Shown: piece after piece, positions 56,196 to 64,000 of the stretch
How positions within the stretch are numbered: the first letter of the stretch is position 1
Layout: each line of letters opens with the position of its first letter
Source: Conexibacter woesei Iso977N
GTDB taxonomy: Bacteria > Actinomycetota > Thermoleophilia > Solirubrobacterales > Solirubrobacteraceae
Assembly (NCBI RefSeq): GCF_000424625.1
Contig: NZ_AUKG01000004.1
Location: 248,001 to 312,000 of the forward strand
Direction: 5' to 3'
Length of the DNA stretch: 64,000 nt
Notes under the pieces: generated by a model
Database searches by the model: none
Seen by the model: only the letters and a program-made list of their open reading frames with translations
What the model was told of the DNA's origin: nothing
Position numbers and translations under genes: made by a program

Positions 56196-57662
56196 ATGTC
56201 GCCTTCTCCCAGCGCCCAGTACAGCCTGACGATCCGCGTCGAGATCGCCGACCGGCCGGGGATGCTCGGGCTGGTAGCGAGCGCGATCGGAGAGGTCGGC
56301 GCGTCGATCGGGTCGATCGACCTGGTCGAGGTCAAGGAGGACGTCCTGCTGCGCGACATCACGGTCGACGCGTCGTCCTCCGAGCACTGGGACGACATCG
56401 TCAACGTGGTCGCCGCCCTGGACGGCGTGACCGTCGTCGACACGACCGACCGCACGTTCCTGATGCACATCGGCGGCAAGATCGAGCAGCACAACAAGTC
56501 GCCGCTGAAGACGCGCGCGGACCTCTCGATGGCCTACACGCCGGGCGTCGCGCGCGTGTGCACGGCGATCCACGAGGACCCCGACAAGGCGTTCCAGTAC
56601 ACGATCAAGCGCAACACGGTGGCCGTGGTGAGCGACGGCACCGCGGTCCTCGGGCTCGGCGACATCGGCCCGGCCGCGGCGATGCCCGTCATGGAGGGCA
56701 AGGCCATGTTGTTCAAGGAGTTCGCGAACGTGGACGCGTTCCCGATCTGCTTGGACACCAAGGACCCCGACGAGATCGTCGCGATCGTCAAGGCGATGGC
56801 GCCGACGTTCGGCGGGATCAACCTGGAGGACATCTCCGCCCCGCGCTGCTTCGAGATCGAGGACCGGCTGAAGGCCGAGCTCGACATCCCGGTCTTCCAC
56901 GACGACCAGCACGGGACGGCGATCGTCACGATGGCCGCGCTGCTCAACGCCTGCAAGCTGACCGGCAAGAACCTGGAGGACCTGCGCGTCCTGATCATCG
57001 GCCTCGGCGCCGCGGGCGTCGCGGTGACGAAGATCCTGATGGAGGCGGGCGTGCGCCACATCATCGGTGCCGACTCGCGCGGCGTGCTGAGCACCGACCG
57101 CGGTGACTACCAGGACGGCTCGATGACCGGCATGAAGCGCTGGTACGCGGAGGCGACCAACCCGGACCGCCTCGGCGGCACGCCGGCGTCGGTCATCGAC
57201 GGCATGGACCTGATGATCGGGCTGAGCGGCGCGAGGGTCTTCCCCGCCGACGCGCTGGCCCGGATGAACCGCGACGCGATGGTCTTCGCGATGGCCAACC
57301 CGACGCCCGAGGTCTCGCCCGAGGAGGCCGCGCCGTACGCGCGGATCGTCGCGACGGGCCGGTCGGACTACCCCAACCAGATCAACAACGTGCTCGCGTT
57401 CCCGGGGATCTTCCGGGGTGCGCTGGACGTCCGCGCGCCGCAGATCACCGAGGCGATGAAGATGGCCGCGGCGCGCGCGATCGCCGACATCGTCCCGGAG
57501 TCCGAGCTGCGCGAGGACTACATCATCCCGTCGGTGTTCAACCGCGACGTGGCGCCGGCCGTGGCCGCCGCGGTGTCCACCGAAGCGCGCCGCGCCGGCG
57601 CGGACCGCGCGGGCGACACGATCGGGTTCGCGGCGCTGGACATCGAGCAGCTGCGCAGCTGA
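56196..57662 (+). CDS. NAD(P)-dependent malic enzyme with N-terminal ACT domain
   Basis: Malic enzyme oxidatively decarboxylates malate to pyruvate. The 488-residue product begins with an ACT-type domain (SLTIRVEIADRPGMLGLVAS, VGASIGSIDLVEV), expected to bind an amino acid allosterically, followed by the malic enzyme fold: YTPGVARVCTAIHEDPD, VVSDGTAVLGLGDIGPAAAM, the HDDQHGTAIV metal/substrate motif and the Rossmann loop VLIIGLGAAGVAVTKILMEA. ACT-malic enzyme fusion is known in actinobacteria. The ATG at 56196 is chosen from the promoter position; ATG 56166 is possible. Confidence 0.94.
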   Translation: MSPSPSAQYSLTIRVEIADRPGMLGLVASAIGEVGASIGSIDLVEVKEDVLLRDITVDASSSEHWDDIVNVVAALDGVTVVDTTDRTFLMHIGGKIEQHNKSPLKTRADLSMAYTPGVARVCTAIHEDPDKAFQYTIKRNTVAVVSDGTAVLGLGDIGPAAAMPVMEGKAMLFKEFANVDAFPICLDTKDPDEIVAIVKAMAPTFGGINLEDISAPRCFEIEDRLKAELDIPVFHDDQHGTAIVTMAALLNACKLTGKNLEDLRVLIIGLGAAGVAVTKILMEAGVRHIIGADSRGVLSTDRGDYQDGSMTGMKRWYAEATNPDRLGGTPASVIDGMDLMIGLSGARVFPADALARMNRDAMVFAMANPTPEVSPEEAAPYARIVATGRSDYPNQINNVLAFPGIFRGALDVRAPQITEAMKMAAARAIADIVPESELREDYIIPSVFNRDVAPAVAAAVSTEARRAGADRAGDTIGFAALDIEQLRS

Positions 57663-57702
57663 TCCCGCGGGCGGGTCACGCTCGTAGATGTAGGTGATGG
57701 CG

Positions 57703-58608
57703 ATGAACATCACGATGACGGGCGCGACCGGGCTGATCGGGCGCAAGCTGGCGAAGGCGCTGCGGGAGCGCGGCGACGGCGTGACGGTGCTGTCGCGGTC
57801 GCCCGAGAAGGCGGGCGCGACGCTTGGCGTCGAGGCGGTCCGCTGGGACCCGGAGGCCGATCCGGCGCCGACCGAGGCGCTGGTGCACCGCGACGCGGTC
57901 GTGCACCTCGCGGGCGAGCCGGTGGCGCAGCGCTGGAGCGATGACGCGAAGCGCCGGATCCGCGAGAGCCGTGAGACCGGGACCCGGAACCTCGTCGCGG
58001 GCCTGCGCGAGGCGGCCACGCTGGCGCCGAGGACGCTCGTGGCGTCGAGCGCCGTCGGCTACTACGGCAAGCACGGCGACGAGCGCGTCCCGGAGTCGAC
58101 CGCGGCCGGGAGCGACTTCCTCGCCGACGTCTGCGTCGCGTGGGAGCGCGAGTCCTCGGCGGCCGCGGAGCTCGGCCTGCGCGTCGTGCAGATCCGCACC
58201 GGCGTCGTGCTCGACAAGAACGGCGGCGCGCTCGAGAAGATGCTGCCCCCCTTCAAGCTCGGCGTCGGCGGCCCGGTGGCGGGCGGCGACCAGTACCTGC
58301 CGTGGATCCACGTCGACGACCTCGTGTCGTTGTACCTGAAGGCGTTGGACGACCCCTCCTGGTCCGGGCCCTACAACGGCGCGGCGCCCGAGCCTGTGAC
58401 GAACGCGGCGTTCAGCAAGGCCCTCGGCCGCGCCCTGCACCGCCCCGCCTTCGCACCCGTGCCCGCGTTCGCCATCAAGTTGCTCTACGGCGAGATGTCC
58501 GAGATCGTCACCGAAGGCCAGCGCGCCGTCCCCGAACGCGCACTCGCGGGCGGGTTCACCTACCAGCACGCGGACCTCGACGAAGCACTCCGCGACACCT
58601 TGCGCTAG
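57703..58608 (+). CDS. TIGR01777-family nucleotide-sugar epimerase-like protein
   Basis: A 301-residue SDR-like protein: ITMTGATGLIGRKLAKALRE (NAD loop), VVHLAGEPVAQRWSDDAKRRI, ASSAVGYYGKHGDERVPE (catalytic Tyr-x3-Lys-like YYGK), PWIHVDDLVSLYLKA and the C-terminal DUF1731 region. These occur in plants and bacteria (YfcH, EPIM), with no settled substrate; many are annotated as cell-division inhibitor SulA-like by error. The start could be GTG 57694, ATG 57697 or ATG 57703; AGGTG precedes the last. Stop overlaps the GNAT stop on the other strand (CTAG). Confidence 0.88.
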   Translation: MNITMTGATGLIGRKLAKALRERGDGVTVLSRSPEKAGATLGVEAVRWDPEADPAPTEALVHRDAVVHLAGEPVAQRWSDDAKRRIRESRETGTRNLVAGLREAATLAPRTLVASSAVGYYGKHGDERVPESTAAGSDFLADVCVAWERESSAAAELGLRVVQIRTGVVLDKNGGALEKMLPPFKLGVGGPVAGGDQYLPWIHVDDLVSLYLKALDDPSWSGPYNGAAPEPVTNAAFSKALGRALHRPAFAPVPAFAIKLLYGEMSEIVTEGQRAVPERALAGGFTYQHADLDEALRDTLR

Positions 58609-59102
58609 TCGGCGACCACGCGCTCCATCCGCACCAACTCGCCATCCTCCGGTCCGGCGACCAAGAACCCACACTTCTCGTAAGCGCGCCTCGCCCGCCC
58701 ATTGCCGGCATAGACAGCCAACACCATCACCTTCACCGCGCGCTCCGCGGCCCACGCCGCGCACGCATCACACAACCTCGCCGCGCCCCCGCCCCCGCGG
58801 TGCTCCGGCGCGACGTACATCGCCAACAACTCGGCCTCGTCCGGGCGCTCCGGCCACACCCTGACCATCGCCATCCCGCCCCACACACCACCAGCGTCGA
58901 GCACGAACGTCCGCTGCTCCTCGCCCCCAACCGAAGCCTCAACCCACTCCCTCCAAAACCCCTCCGGCCGCGCCTCCTCCTTCGCAAGCGTCGACCCAAA
59001 CCCCTCCGGATCACCCCGCAACGCCGCCAACCGCAACGCCTTCACCTTCTCCGCATCACCCGGCGCAACCGCTACAACTCGCACATCCGCACCGCCGATC
59101 AC
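58605..59102 (-). CDS. GNAT-family N-acetyltransferase
   Basis: A 165-residue acetyltransferase with the GNAT core: LLAMYVAPEHRGGGGAARLC (acetyl-CoA loop V-x-P-x-x-R-G-G-G), LAVYAGNGRARRAYEKCGF. The acceptor is unknown. The GTG at 59102 overlaps the PIN toxin stop (GTGA), so it belongs to the antitoxin-PIN operon; a GTG at 59084 is an alternative start. Confidence 0.87.
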   Translation of the reverse strand: MIGGADVRVVAVAPGDAEKVKALRLAALRGDPEGFGSTLAKEEARPEGFWREWVEASVGGEEQRTFVLDAGGVWGGMAMVRVWPERPDEAELLAMYVAPEHRGGGGAARLCDACAAWAAERAVKVMVLAVYAGNGRARRAYEKCGFLVAGPEDGELVRMERVVAD

Positions 59103-59677
59103 CGCCCTGAAGTGACCGCGCGGACCCGAGCGGCGAACCGGCCGCATCCGGCGTTCTCGATCTTGTCGAGCAACTGGTCGACAGTCGTGTCGTCGCGCGA
59201 ACCCGCCCAGGTCTCGAGCAGTTCCACCATCATGTCGTTGTTCCCGTCGTCCAGCAGACCGACGAGGTGCGCGTCCGGCGTGCGGACGGTGACCCCGTGC
59301 TCGGTCGCCAGTCGCTCGCTCCGGAAGTCCCGGTCGGCGGAGACGAGCATGCCCGCGCCGGCGACGATGGCGAGCGCGCAGACGTGCTGGTCGTCGGGGT
59401 CGGGCGTATAACGCGACAGGTCGATGTCCGGCTGAAGGTCGCCGATGTCGCACTCACCTTCGGGGAAGTTCTGCCGGACGAGGTCCACCCATTGCTCGGC
59501 GACGTGCACGGCGAGCCCACGTCGCTCGACGAGGACGCGGCACGTCTCATGCAGCAGCTCCTCGCTCCAGACGACCGAGAAGAGGCCGGCGGTCCCGGCC
59601 CGCCCCATCAGCTCGTGCAGGACTCGCGAGAAGAGGATGTTCGCGTCGAGCACGACACGGACCGGGACATCCGTCAC
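59099..59677 (-). CDS. PIN-domain ribonuclease, putative toxin
   Basis: A 192-residue PIN protein. Catalytic acidic residues fit: D11 in VVLDANILFS, E44 in HETCRVL, D96 in DPDDQHVCALAIVAGAG, and D115/D117 in VSADRDFRSE. Such proteins are Mg-dependent RNases in VapC-type toxin-antitoxin pairs. The GTG start overlaps the stop of the helix-turn-helix gene (GTGA) and the end overlaps the GNAT start, so three genes are translated as one unit. The protein is longer than typical VapC (about 130), with a C-terminal helical extension. Confidence 0.85.
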   Translation of the reverse strand: MTDVPVRVVLDANILFSRVLHELMGRAGTAGLFSVVWSEELLHETCRVLVERRGLAVHVAEQWVDLVRQNFPEGECDIGDLQPDIDLSRYTPDPDDQHVCALAIVAGAGMLVSADRDFRSERLATEHGVTVRTPDAHLVGLLDDGNNDMMVELLETWAGSRDDTTVDQLLDKIENAGCGRFAARVRAVTSGR

Positions 59678-60030
59678 TCGAACGGCACGCCCAGATCGTC
59701 CAGCGCCTTGGACCACTCACCAGTCCGGCGCCAGCCGTCTTCCCGCTTGGCGAGCAGCTCAGCGATCGAGCGCTGCGACACCTGCCAGTAGCTCGACCCC
59801 TCCTGTTGGCGGCCGGCCAGCAGACCCGCGTCGATCAGCCGTCGCGCATGCTGCCGGGAGAACCCGAGCTGTGCAGCCGCCTCTGACACCGGTACCCAGT
59901 GGTCCGGCGACGTGACGACGATGTCCACCTCGACGCCCTCGGCGATCAGCGACTTGACGGTCGTTCGTATCTCGTCGACGACGACATCGACTTCGCCTTC
60001 CGGGGCAATATGGAAGTTGACCGGGCGCAT
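59674..60030 (-). CDS. Helix-turn-helix (excisionase-like) antitoxin candidate
   Basis: A 118-residue protein: N-terminal 45 residues with acidic VDVVVDEIRTTVKSLIAEG, a MerR/excisionase-type HTH at about 46-75 (VPVSEAAAQLGFSRQHARRL), and a C-terminal tail WQVSQRSIAELLAKREDGWR that could wrap the PIN active site. Its position immediately upstream of a PIN toxin, with a 4-nt overlap, and the combination HTH plus PIN are typical of type II systems using a DNA-binding antitoxin, but the HTH class is not the usual VapB fold. Its ATG lies downstream of a TACCGT -10 candidate. Confidence 0.8.
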   Translation of the reverse strand: MRPVNFHIAPEGEVDVVVDEIRTTVKSLIAEGVEVDIVVTSPDHWVPVSEAAAQLGFSRQHARRLIDAGLLAGRQQEGSSYWQVSQRSIAELLAKREDGWRRTGEWSKALDDLGVPFE

Positions 60031-60080
60031 GGGTTGAGCGCCACGGTACCAGCAAACCTGTCCTACCTGCACATCTTCTC

Positions 60081-60105
60081 GCGGTCCCGGACGAGCCGGG
60101 ACCGC
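60081..60105 (-). terminator. Hairpin terminator downstream of the small membrane protein gene
   Basis: GCGGTCCCGG (60081-60090) and CCGGGACCGC (60096-60105) form a perfect 10-bp stem with a 5-nt loop. It is 15 nt after the stop of the gene at 60120 and ends the liv operon transcript. There is no U-tract. The antitoxin promoter must lie downstream of it, at about 60030-60080. Confidence 0.7.
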
Positions 60106-60119
60106 GCGTGCTGAGCGGG

Positions 60120-60359
60120 CTAGGAGTTCGCCGCGTTGCGGCGGCGCTTCTGGACCCAGGGTGAGTCGGGCTTGGGTGGGACGATGAGCCAGATCACGAC
60201 GCCGAGGGCCGAGAGGATCAGGCCGGAGCCGAGGCCCCATTTCTCGCCGTAGCCCTTGCGGTTGGACAGCTCGCTCGCGGCCCAGCCGGAGCCGAGCCAG
60301 ATGTAGACGAGCCAGAAGGCCTTGGAGCCGATCGCGGCCAGCAACAACGAAGCGGTCAT
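60120..60359 (-). CDS. Small membrane protein downstream of livF
   Basis: A 79-residue protein with two hydrophobic helices (SKAFWLVYIWLGSGWAA and GLGSGLILSALGVVIWLIVP) and a basic end (SPWVQKRRRNAANS). It follows livF after 4 nt on the same strand and is likely in the operon. Not recognised as a family. Could be an accessory subunit; speculative. Confidence 0.65.
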   Translation of the reverse strand: MTASLLLAAIGSKAFWLVYIWLGSGWAASELSNRKGYGEKWGLGSGLILSALGVVIWLIVPPKPDSPWVQKRRRNAANS

Positions 60360-60363
60360 CGAG

Positions 60364-61134
60364 TCACGTCCCCAGGTAGGCGGCCTTCACGCGCTCATCT
60401 GTGCGCAGTGATGCCGACTTGTCCGTCAGTGCGACCGTTCCGGTCTCCAACACGTATCCACGGGCGGACACGTCCAGCGCGTAGTTGGCGTTCTGCTCGA
60501 CCAGCAGGATGGTGACCCCCTGCTGGTTGATCTCGCGGATGATCTCGTAGATCTTGTCCACGATCACCGGCGCCAGCCCCAGCGACGGCTCGTCCAGCAA
60601 CAACAACGTCGGCTCCGCCATCAGCGCGCGGCCCATCGCGAGCATCTGCTGCTCACCACCGCTCATCGTGCCGGCCCTCTGCTTCTCGCGCTCCTTCAAG
60701 CGCGGGAACATCTCGTAGACCCGGTCGATGTCGGACCGGATCGCGGCCTGGTCGCGGCGGGTGAACGCCCCCATCTCCAGGTTCTCCAGCACGGTCATGC
60801 GCGGGAAGATCCGCCGCCCCTCGGGCGAGTGCGCGATCCCCATCCCCGCGACCGTGTGGCCGGCCAACCCCGTGATGTCGCGCCCCTGGTAGACGATCTT
60901 CCCGGTGCGCGGCGGCACGATCCCGGAGATCGAGCGCAAGGTGGTGGTCTTGCCCGCCCCGTTGGAGCCGATCAGCGTGACGATCTCGCCCTCGTAGACG
61001 TCGAGCGAGATCCCCTTCAGCGCCTCGATCGCGCCGTAGTACGTGTGGATGCCCTCCACCTGCAGGACCGGCTTGGCCGACCCGGGCCCCTCGGGGCCGG
61101 GCTCGACGGCCGGGGCTTCCGGCGTCGCGCCCAT
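60364..61134 (-). CDS. livF: Branched-chain amino acid ABC transporter ATPase (LivF)
   Basis: A 256-residue ABC ATPase: Walker A GSNGAGKTTTLRSISG, AHSPEGRRIFPRMTVLENLEMG, signature MSGGEQQMLAMGRALM, Walker B LLLLDEPSLGLAP and the switch VEQNAN. It has the short LivF C-terminus. It pairs with LivG to energise uptake of leucine, isoleucine, valine or amides. The ATG overlaps the livG stop by one base (TGATG). Confidence 0.95.
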   Translation of the reverse strand: MGATPEAPAVEPGPEGPGSAKPVLQVEGIHTYYGAIEALKGISLDVYEGEIVTLIGSNGAGKTTTLRSISGIVPPRTGKIVYQGRDITGLAGHTVAGMGIAHSPEGRRIFPRMTVLENLEMGAFTRRDQAAIRSDIDRVYEMFPRLKEREKQRAGTMSGGEQQMLAMGRALMAEPTLLLLDEPSLGLAPVIVDKIYEIIREINQQGVTILLVEQNANYALDVSARGYVLETGTVALTDKSASLRTDERVKAAYLGT

Positions 61135-61949
61135 CAGGCCTGGCTCCCGAGGTAGGCCTCGATCACACGCGGGTTCTGCCGGACCTCGGCCGGCGCACCC
61201 TCGGCGATCTTCTCGCCGTGATCCAGGACCGTGATGTGGTCCGAGACGTTCATGATCACCTTCATGTCGTGCTCGATCAGCAGGATCGACACGTCCTGCT
61301 CGGTCCGCAGCTTCTCCATCAACTGGCGCAGCTCCTCGGACTCCCGGGCGTTCATGCCCGCCGTCGGCTCGTCCAACAACAACAACTTGGGCTCGCTCGC
61401 CAAAGCGCGCGCGATCTCCAGCCGGCGCTGGTCGCCGTAGGGCAGGTTCATCGCCAGCTCGTCCTTGCGCTTGAGCCCCACGAACTCCAGGAGCTCCCGC
61501 GCCTTCTCGCGACCCTCGCGCTCCTCGCGGCGCACGAACGGCGTCCGCAGGACCATCCCGGTCACCCGCGACCTCAGCCGCGGGTGCATGCCGACCTGGA
61601 CGTTCTCGGTCGCCGTCATCGTCCGGAACAGCTTGATGTTCTGGAACGTGCGGGCCACGCCCGCGCGCGTCACGATGTCCGGCCGCTTGGCGGTGATGTC
61701 GACGCCGTCGAACGTCACCCGCCCCGTCGTCGGCCGGTACAGGCCCGTGAGGCAGTTGAAGAACGTCGTCTTCCCCGCCCCGTTGGGCCCGATCAGCGAC
61801 ACGATCGCCCTGCGCGGCACGATGAAGTTGACGTCGTTGACCGCCACCAACCCACCGAACACCTTCGAGATGCCCGCGGCGTCCAGCAGGACGTCCTCGG
61901 GCCTGATGTCGGTGTCGACCTTGTCGACCGCGGTGATCTGATCGCTCAC
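61134..61949 (-). CDS. livG: Branched-chain amino acid ABC transporter ATPase (LivG)
   Basis: A 271-residue ATPase with Walker A GPNGAGKTTFFNCLTG, the longer LivG insert with GVARTFQNIKLFRTMTATENV, signature-type LPYGDQRRLEIARALA, Walker B LLLLDEPTAGMN and LLIEHDMKVIMN. It forms the second ATPase of the pair with LivF. The GTG overlaps the livM stop (GTGA). An unusual signature region YGDQRR replaces LSGGQ, as is normal for LivG. Confidence 0.95.
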   Translation of the reverse strand: MSDQITAVDKVDTDIRPEDVLLDAAGISKVFGGLVAVNDVNFIVPRRAIVSLIGPNGAGKTTFFNCLTGLYRPTTGRVTFDGVDITAKRPDIVTRAGVARTFQNIKLFRTMTATENVQVGMHPRLRSRVTGMVLRTPFVRREEREGREKARELLEFVGLKRKDELAMNLPYGDQRRLEIARALASEPKLLLLDEPTAGMNARESEELRQLMEKLRTEQDVSILLIEHDMKVIMNVSDHITVLDHGEKIAEGAPAEVRQNPRVIEAYLGSQA

Positions 61950-63181
61950 TGGCGCACCTCGTACATCTGCGACATGTCGCCGACGGCGGCGGTGTCGATG
62001 ACATCGCCCTCGATCTCGGCCTCGTGGAGCTCGAGCCGTCGTCGGCCCGATGGGATGAGGCCCTCAGGCCGCAACACCATCATGATCAGCAGGAAGAACC
62101 CGAAGACCCCGAACGAGATCGACGTGAAGTCGAACCCGAGCGGGCCGGACAGGTTGTCCAGCTGCGGCAGCCCGTAGCGGTTCATCATCGACAACGCCAC
62201 GGCGCCGACGATGACGCCCCAGATGTTGCCCATGCCGCCGACGATGACCATCGCCAGGATGAACACCGAGAACCCGAACTCGAACTGGTCGACGTTCACC
62301 GTGTTGTTGTAGGACCCCAGGAACACGCCCGCGAAGCCGCCGAACGCGGCGCCCATCGCGTAGGCCCACAACTTGGTCCGGACGAGGTTGACGCCCATGG
62401 AGGCGGCCGCGACCTCGTCCTCGCGCACGGCGATCCACGCGCGGCCCAGCCGCGAGTCGCGCAGGCGCCGGTTGACGAAGATCGTGAACACGACCATCCC
62501 GAGGACGACCCAGTACGCGGGTCTCAGGTTGGCGTCCGTGTAGACCGCGTTGTGCGACCACGGCAGGTTGATGGTGTCGATCGGCGTGATGCCTTGGCGC
62601 CCGTGCGAGAAGTCCGTCGAGCCGATGCCGAACAGGCCACTCGTCGAGTTCTCGAAGATGCGCGGCACGATCTCGCCGAACGCGAGCGTGACGATCGCCA
62701 GGTAGTCGCCACGCAGCCGCAGCGTCGGCGCACCGAGCAGCACACCCCACGCCGCCGTGATCGCCATCGCGATGAAGATCACGATGAAGAAGTTGATGTG
62801 GATGCCCGCGATGTCCAGCCGCCCGCCCGAGAGCTTGGGCTGGAACGTCGAGCGGTCCGACACCAGGATGTGGATGCCCTTGCCGCCGTTGACGTCCGGG
62901 AACTGCTGCGACCCGAACCAGCCGATGACGAACGCGCCGATCGCGTAGAACGCCACGTAGCCGAGGTCGAGCAGACCCGCGAAGCCGACCACGATGTTCA
63001 GGCCCAGGGCCATGATCACGTAGGCCAGCGTCTGGATCGACGCGTCAAGGAAGTCGCCTCCGCCCGTGATGTACGGGAAGAAGACGGCGGCCACGAAGAA
63101 GATCAACATCCACGCCCAGCGCGGAAGCGCGCCGGCGACCGTGTCGCCGGTGTCGCGCAGAGCCTTCACCTGTGTGCTCAT
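61946..63181 (-). CDS. livM: Branched-chain amino acid ABC transporter permease (LivM)
   Basis: A 411-residue membrane protein with about ten helices: LAYVIMALGLNIVVGFAGLLDLGYVAF, LRLRGDYLAIVTLAFGEI (EAA-like loop contacting LivG/F) and a C-terminal tail with acidic residues. The ATG at 63181 is preferred to 63199 because GGGAGG lies 8 nt upstream. It forms the transport pore with LivH. Length fits the family's longer members. Confidence 0.93.
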   Translation of the reverse strand: MSTQVKALRDTGDTVAGALPRWAWMLIFFVAAVFFPYITGGGDFLDASIQTLAYVIMALGLNIVVGFAGLLDLGYVAFYAIGAFVIGWFGSQQFPDVNGGKGIHILVSDRSTFQPKLSGGRLDIAGIHINFFIVIFIAMAITAAWGVLLGAPTLRLRGDYLAIVTLAFGEIVPRIFENSTSGLFGIGSTDFSHGRQGITPIDTINLPWSHNAVYTDANLRPAYWVVLGMVVFTIFVNRRLRDSRLGRAWIAVREDEVAAASMGVNLVRTKLWAYAMGAAFGGFAGVFLGSYNNTVNVDQFEFGFSVFILAMVIVGGMGNIWGVIVGAVALSMMNRYGLPQLDNLSGPLGFDFTSISFGVFGFFLLIMMVLRPEGLIPSGRRRLELHEAEIEGDVIDTAAVGDMSQMYEVRQ

Positions 63182-63230
63182 CGAACGTGCCTCCCGCATG
63201 ACGTACCGCTTGGCTTTGCAGCGTTCGACC

Positions 63231-64000
63231 TCATCCTTCTCGCGTCTCCTCACCGAAGAGGCCCTGGGGACGGAAGACCATCACCATGATCAGGACGCCG
63301 AAGACGACCGCCGGCGTCCACTCCTCCCCGAGCTGCAGGCCCAGGAAGTTGCCGCCGTCGGAGATCGCCTGGATCACCCCGATGATCAACCCGCCGATCA
63401 CCGCGCCCTTGAGGTTCCCGATGCCGCCCATGACCGCCGCGGTGAACGCGATCAGGCCGGCCGTGAAGCCCATGTTGAAGCGGACGGTCAAGTTGTACAA
63501 CGCGTAGATCAGGCCGGCCGCGCCGGCCATCATCCCGCCGAGCAGGAACGTCAGCGAGATCGTCCGGTCGACGTCGATGCCCATCAGGCGCGCGGCATCC
63601 GGGTCCTGCGCGGTCGCGCGCATCGCCTTGCCGTACTTGGTGGTGTTGACGAACCACAGCAGCGCGATCAGCAGCGGCACCGTGATGATCACGGCGAAGA
63701 CGTCCGAGTGCAGGATGTCCACCCTGAACACCGTGAAGTACGTGGCGTGGGACCCGATCAGGTCGGGGACCGAGTCCGGCGTCGGCCGCCACAGCAGGCC
63801 GACGTTCTGCAAGATGAAGGACATGCCGATCGCGGTGATCAGCGGCGCCAGCTTCGGCGCGTTGCGCAGCGGTCTGTAGGCCGACCGCTCTATGAGCACG
63901 TTGAGCGTCGCGCTCGCGAGCATCGCGCAGACCAGGACGATGACGATCGAGACGACGATCAGGGCGATGCTCGTCGTCTGCGTGACGCCGAACGTCTGCC
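63231..64000 (-). CDS. livH: Branched-chain amino acid ABC transporter permease (LivH), partial
   Basis: The minus strand is open from the stop at 63231 to the right edge, 256 codons of a protein of about 290-300. Visible features are ERSAYRPLRNAPKLAPLITA, GKAMRATAQDPDAARLMGID (EAA-like motif) and MAGAAGLIYALYNLTVRFNM. The start lies outside the window. It is the first permease of the liv operon; the binding protein LivK/J is not in view. Confidence 0.93.
   Translation of the reverse strand, partial: QTFGVTQTTSIALIVVSIVIVLVCAMLASATLNVLIERSAYRPLRNAPKLAPLITAIGMSFILQNVGLLWRPTPDSVPDLIGSHATYFTVFRVDILHSDVFAVIITVPLLIALLWFVNTTKYGKAMRATAQDPDAARLMGIDVDRTISLTFLLGGMMAGAAGLIYALYNLTVRFNMGFTAGLIAFTAAVMGGIGNLKGAVIGGLIIGVIQAISDGGNFLGLQLGEEWTPAVVFGVLIMVMVFRPQGLFGEETREG

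Overview
The window is very GC-rich (roughly 72% by eye), densely packed and uses many GTG and some TTG starts. It looks like a chromosomal segment of a high-GC actinobacterium, most plausibly class Thermoleophilia (Solirubrobacterales: Conexibacter, Solirubrobacter or Baekduia relatives). Supporting features are the DivIVA-type coiled-coil proteins, the ACT-domain malic enzyme, the family-4 uracil-DNA glycosylase, the NUDIX-less MutY and GNAT/VOC paralogues typical of soil actinobacteria. The taxonomic call is inference; no rRNA or tRNA gene is present. No gene-free stretch exceeds about 230 bases, so gaps are described under their regulatory features.

Layout. 1-5634: a divergent LysR/MFS pair, a uracil-DNA glycosylase, and a pantothenate operon (DUF2520 dehydrogenase-panC-panD-panB). 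5707-7778: a phosphate-uptake operon (PhoU-like DUF47, Pit, small membrane protein) behind two 11-nt direct repeats that look like a PHO box. 7789-13157: a hexapeptide acyltransferase coupled to a coiled-coil protein, a His/Asp-rich secreted protein, a membrane-anchored ECF sigma factor and a LysM lytic transglycosylase. 13347-24479: small enzymes (PPOX-like, two VOC), uvrA with a LexA-like box, a methyltransferase, a glycosidase, a DivIVA-like protein, mutY, a Sap-family membrane protein and uvrB. 24568-30182: an APC permease, an autoregulated-looking ArsR repressor, and an operon of three large type IV prepilins. 30356-34946: a ROK regulator and a sugar (xylose/ribose-type) ABC importer closed by a strong terminator. 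35003-37597: DeoR-MFS-HAD operon. 37664-40191: two secreted proteins and an ECF sigma factor fused to a zinc anti-sigma motif, a membrane segment and an SH3-like end. 40192-43600: arylsulfatase, HAD phosphatase and formylglycine-generating enzyme, i.e. a sulfatase with its own maturase.

43808-46174 is the clearest foreign insert: a single 773-residue ATPase, visibly lower in GC (about 57-60% in sampled lines), with an SMC/Rad50-like ABC head, a CxxC zinc-hook candidate and a C-terminal R-x3-E...H pattern. This is the architecture of RloC-type anticodon nucleases, which act as stand-alone phage-exclusion factors. It sits behind its own promoter with an inverted-repeat operator.

46354-64000 returns to core genome: lytic transglycosylase, coaE, rpsA, an FAD oxidoreductase, small membrane proteins, polA, a secreted beta-propeller-like protein, ACT-malic enzyme, a TIGR01777 epimerase, an antitoxin-PIN-GNAT operon, and the livF-livG-livM-livH branched-chain amino acid importer, which runs off the right edge.

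Two themes recur. Genes in operons overlap by 1-8 nt (ATGA, GTGA, TGATG), implying translational coupling. Many first genes have a TANNNT -10 box 6-9 nt before a GTG/ATG with no Shine-Dalgarno sequence, implying leaderless transcripts.
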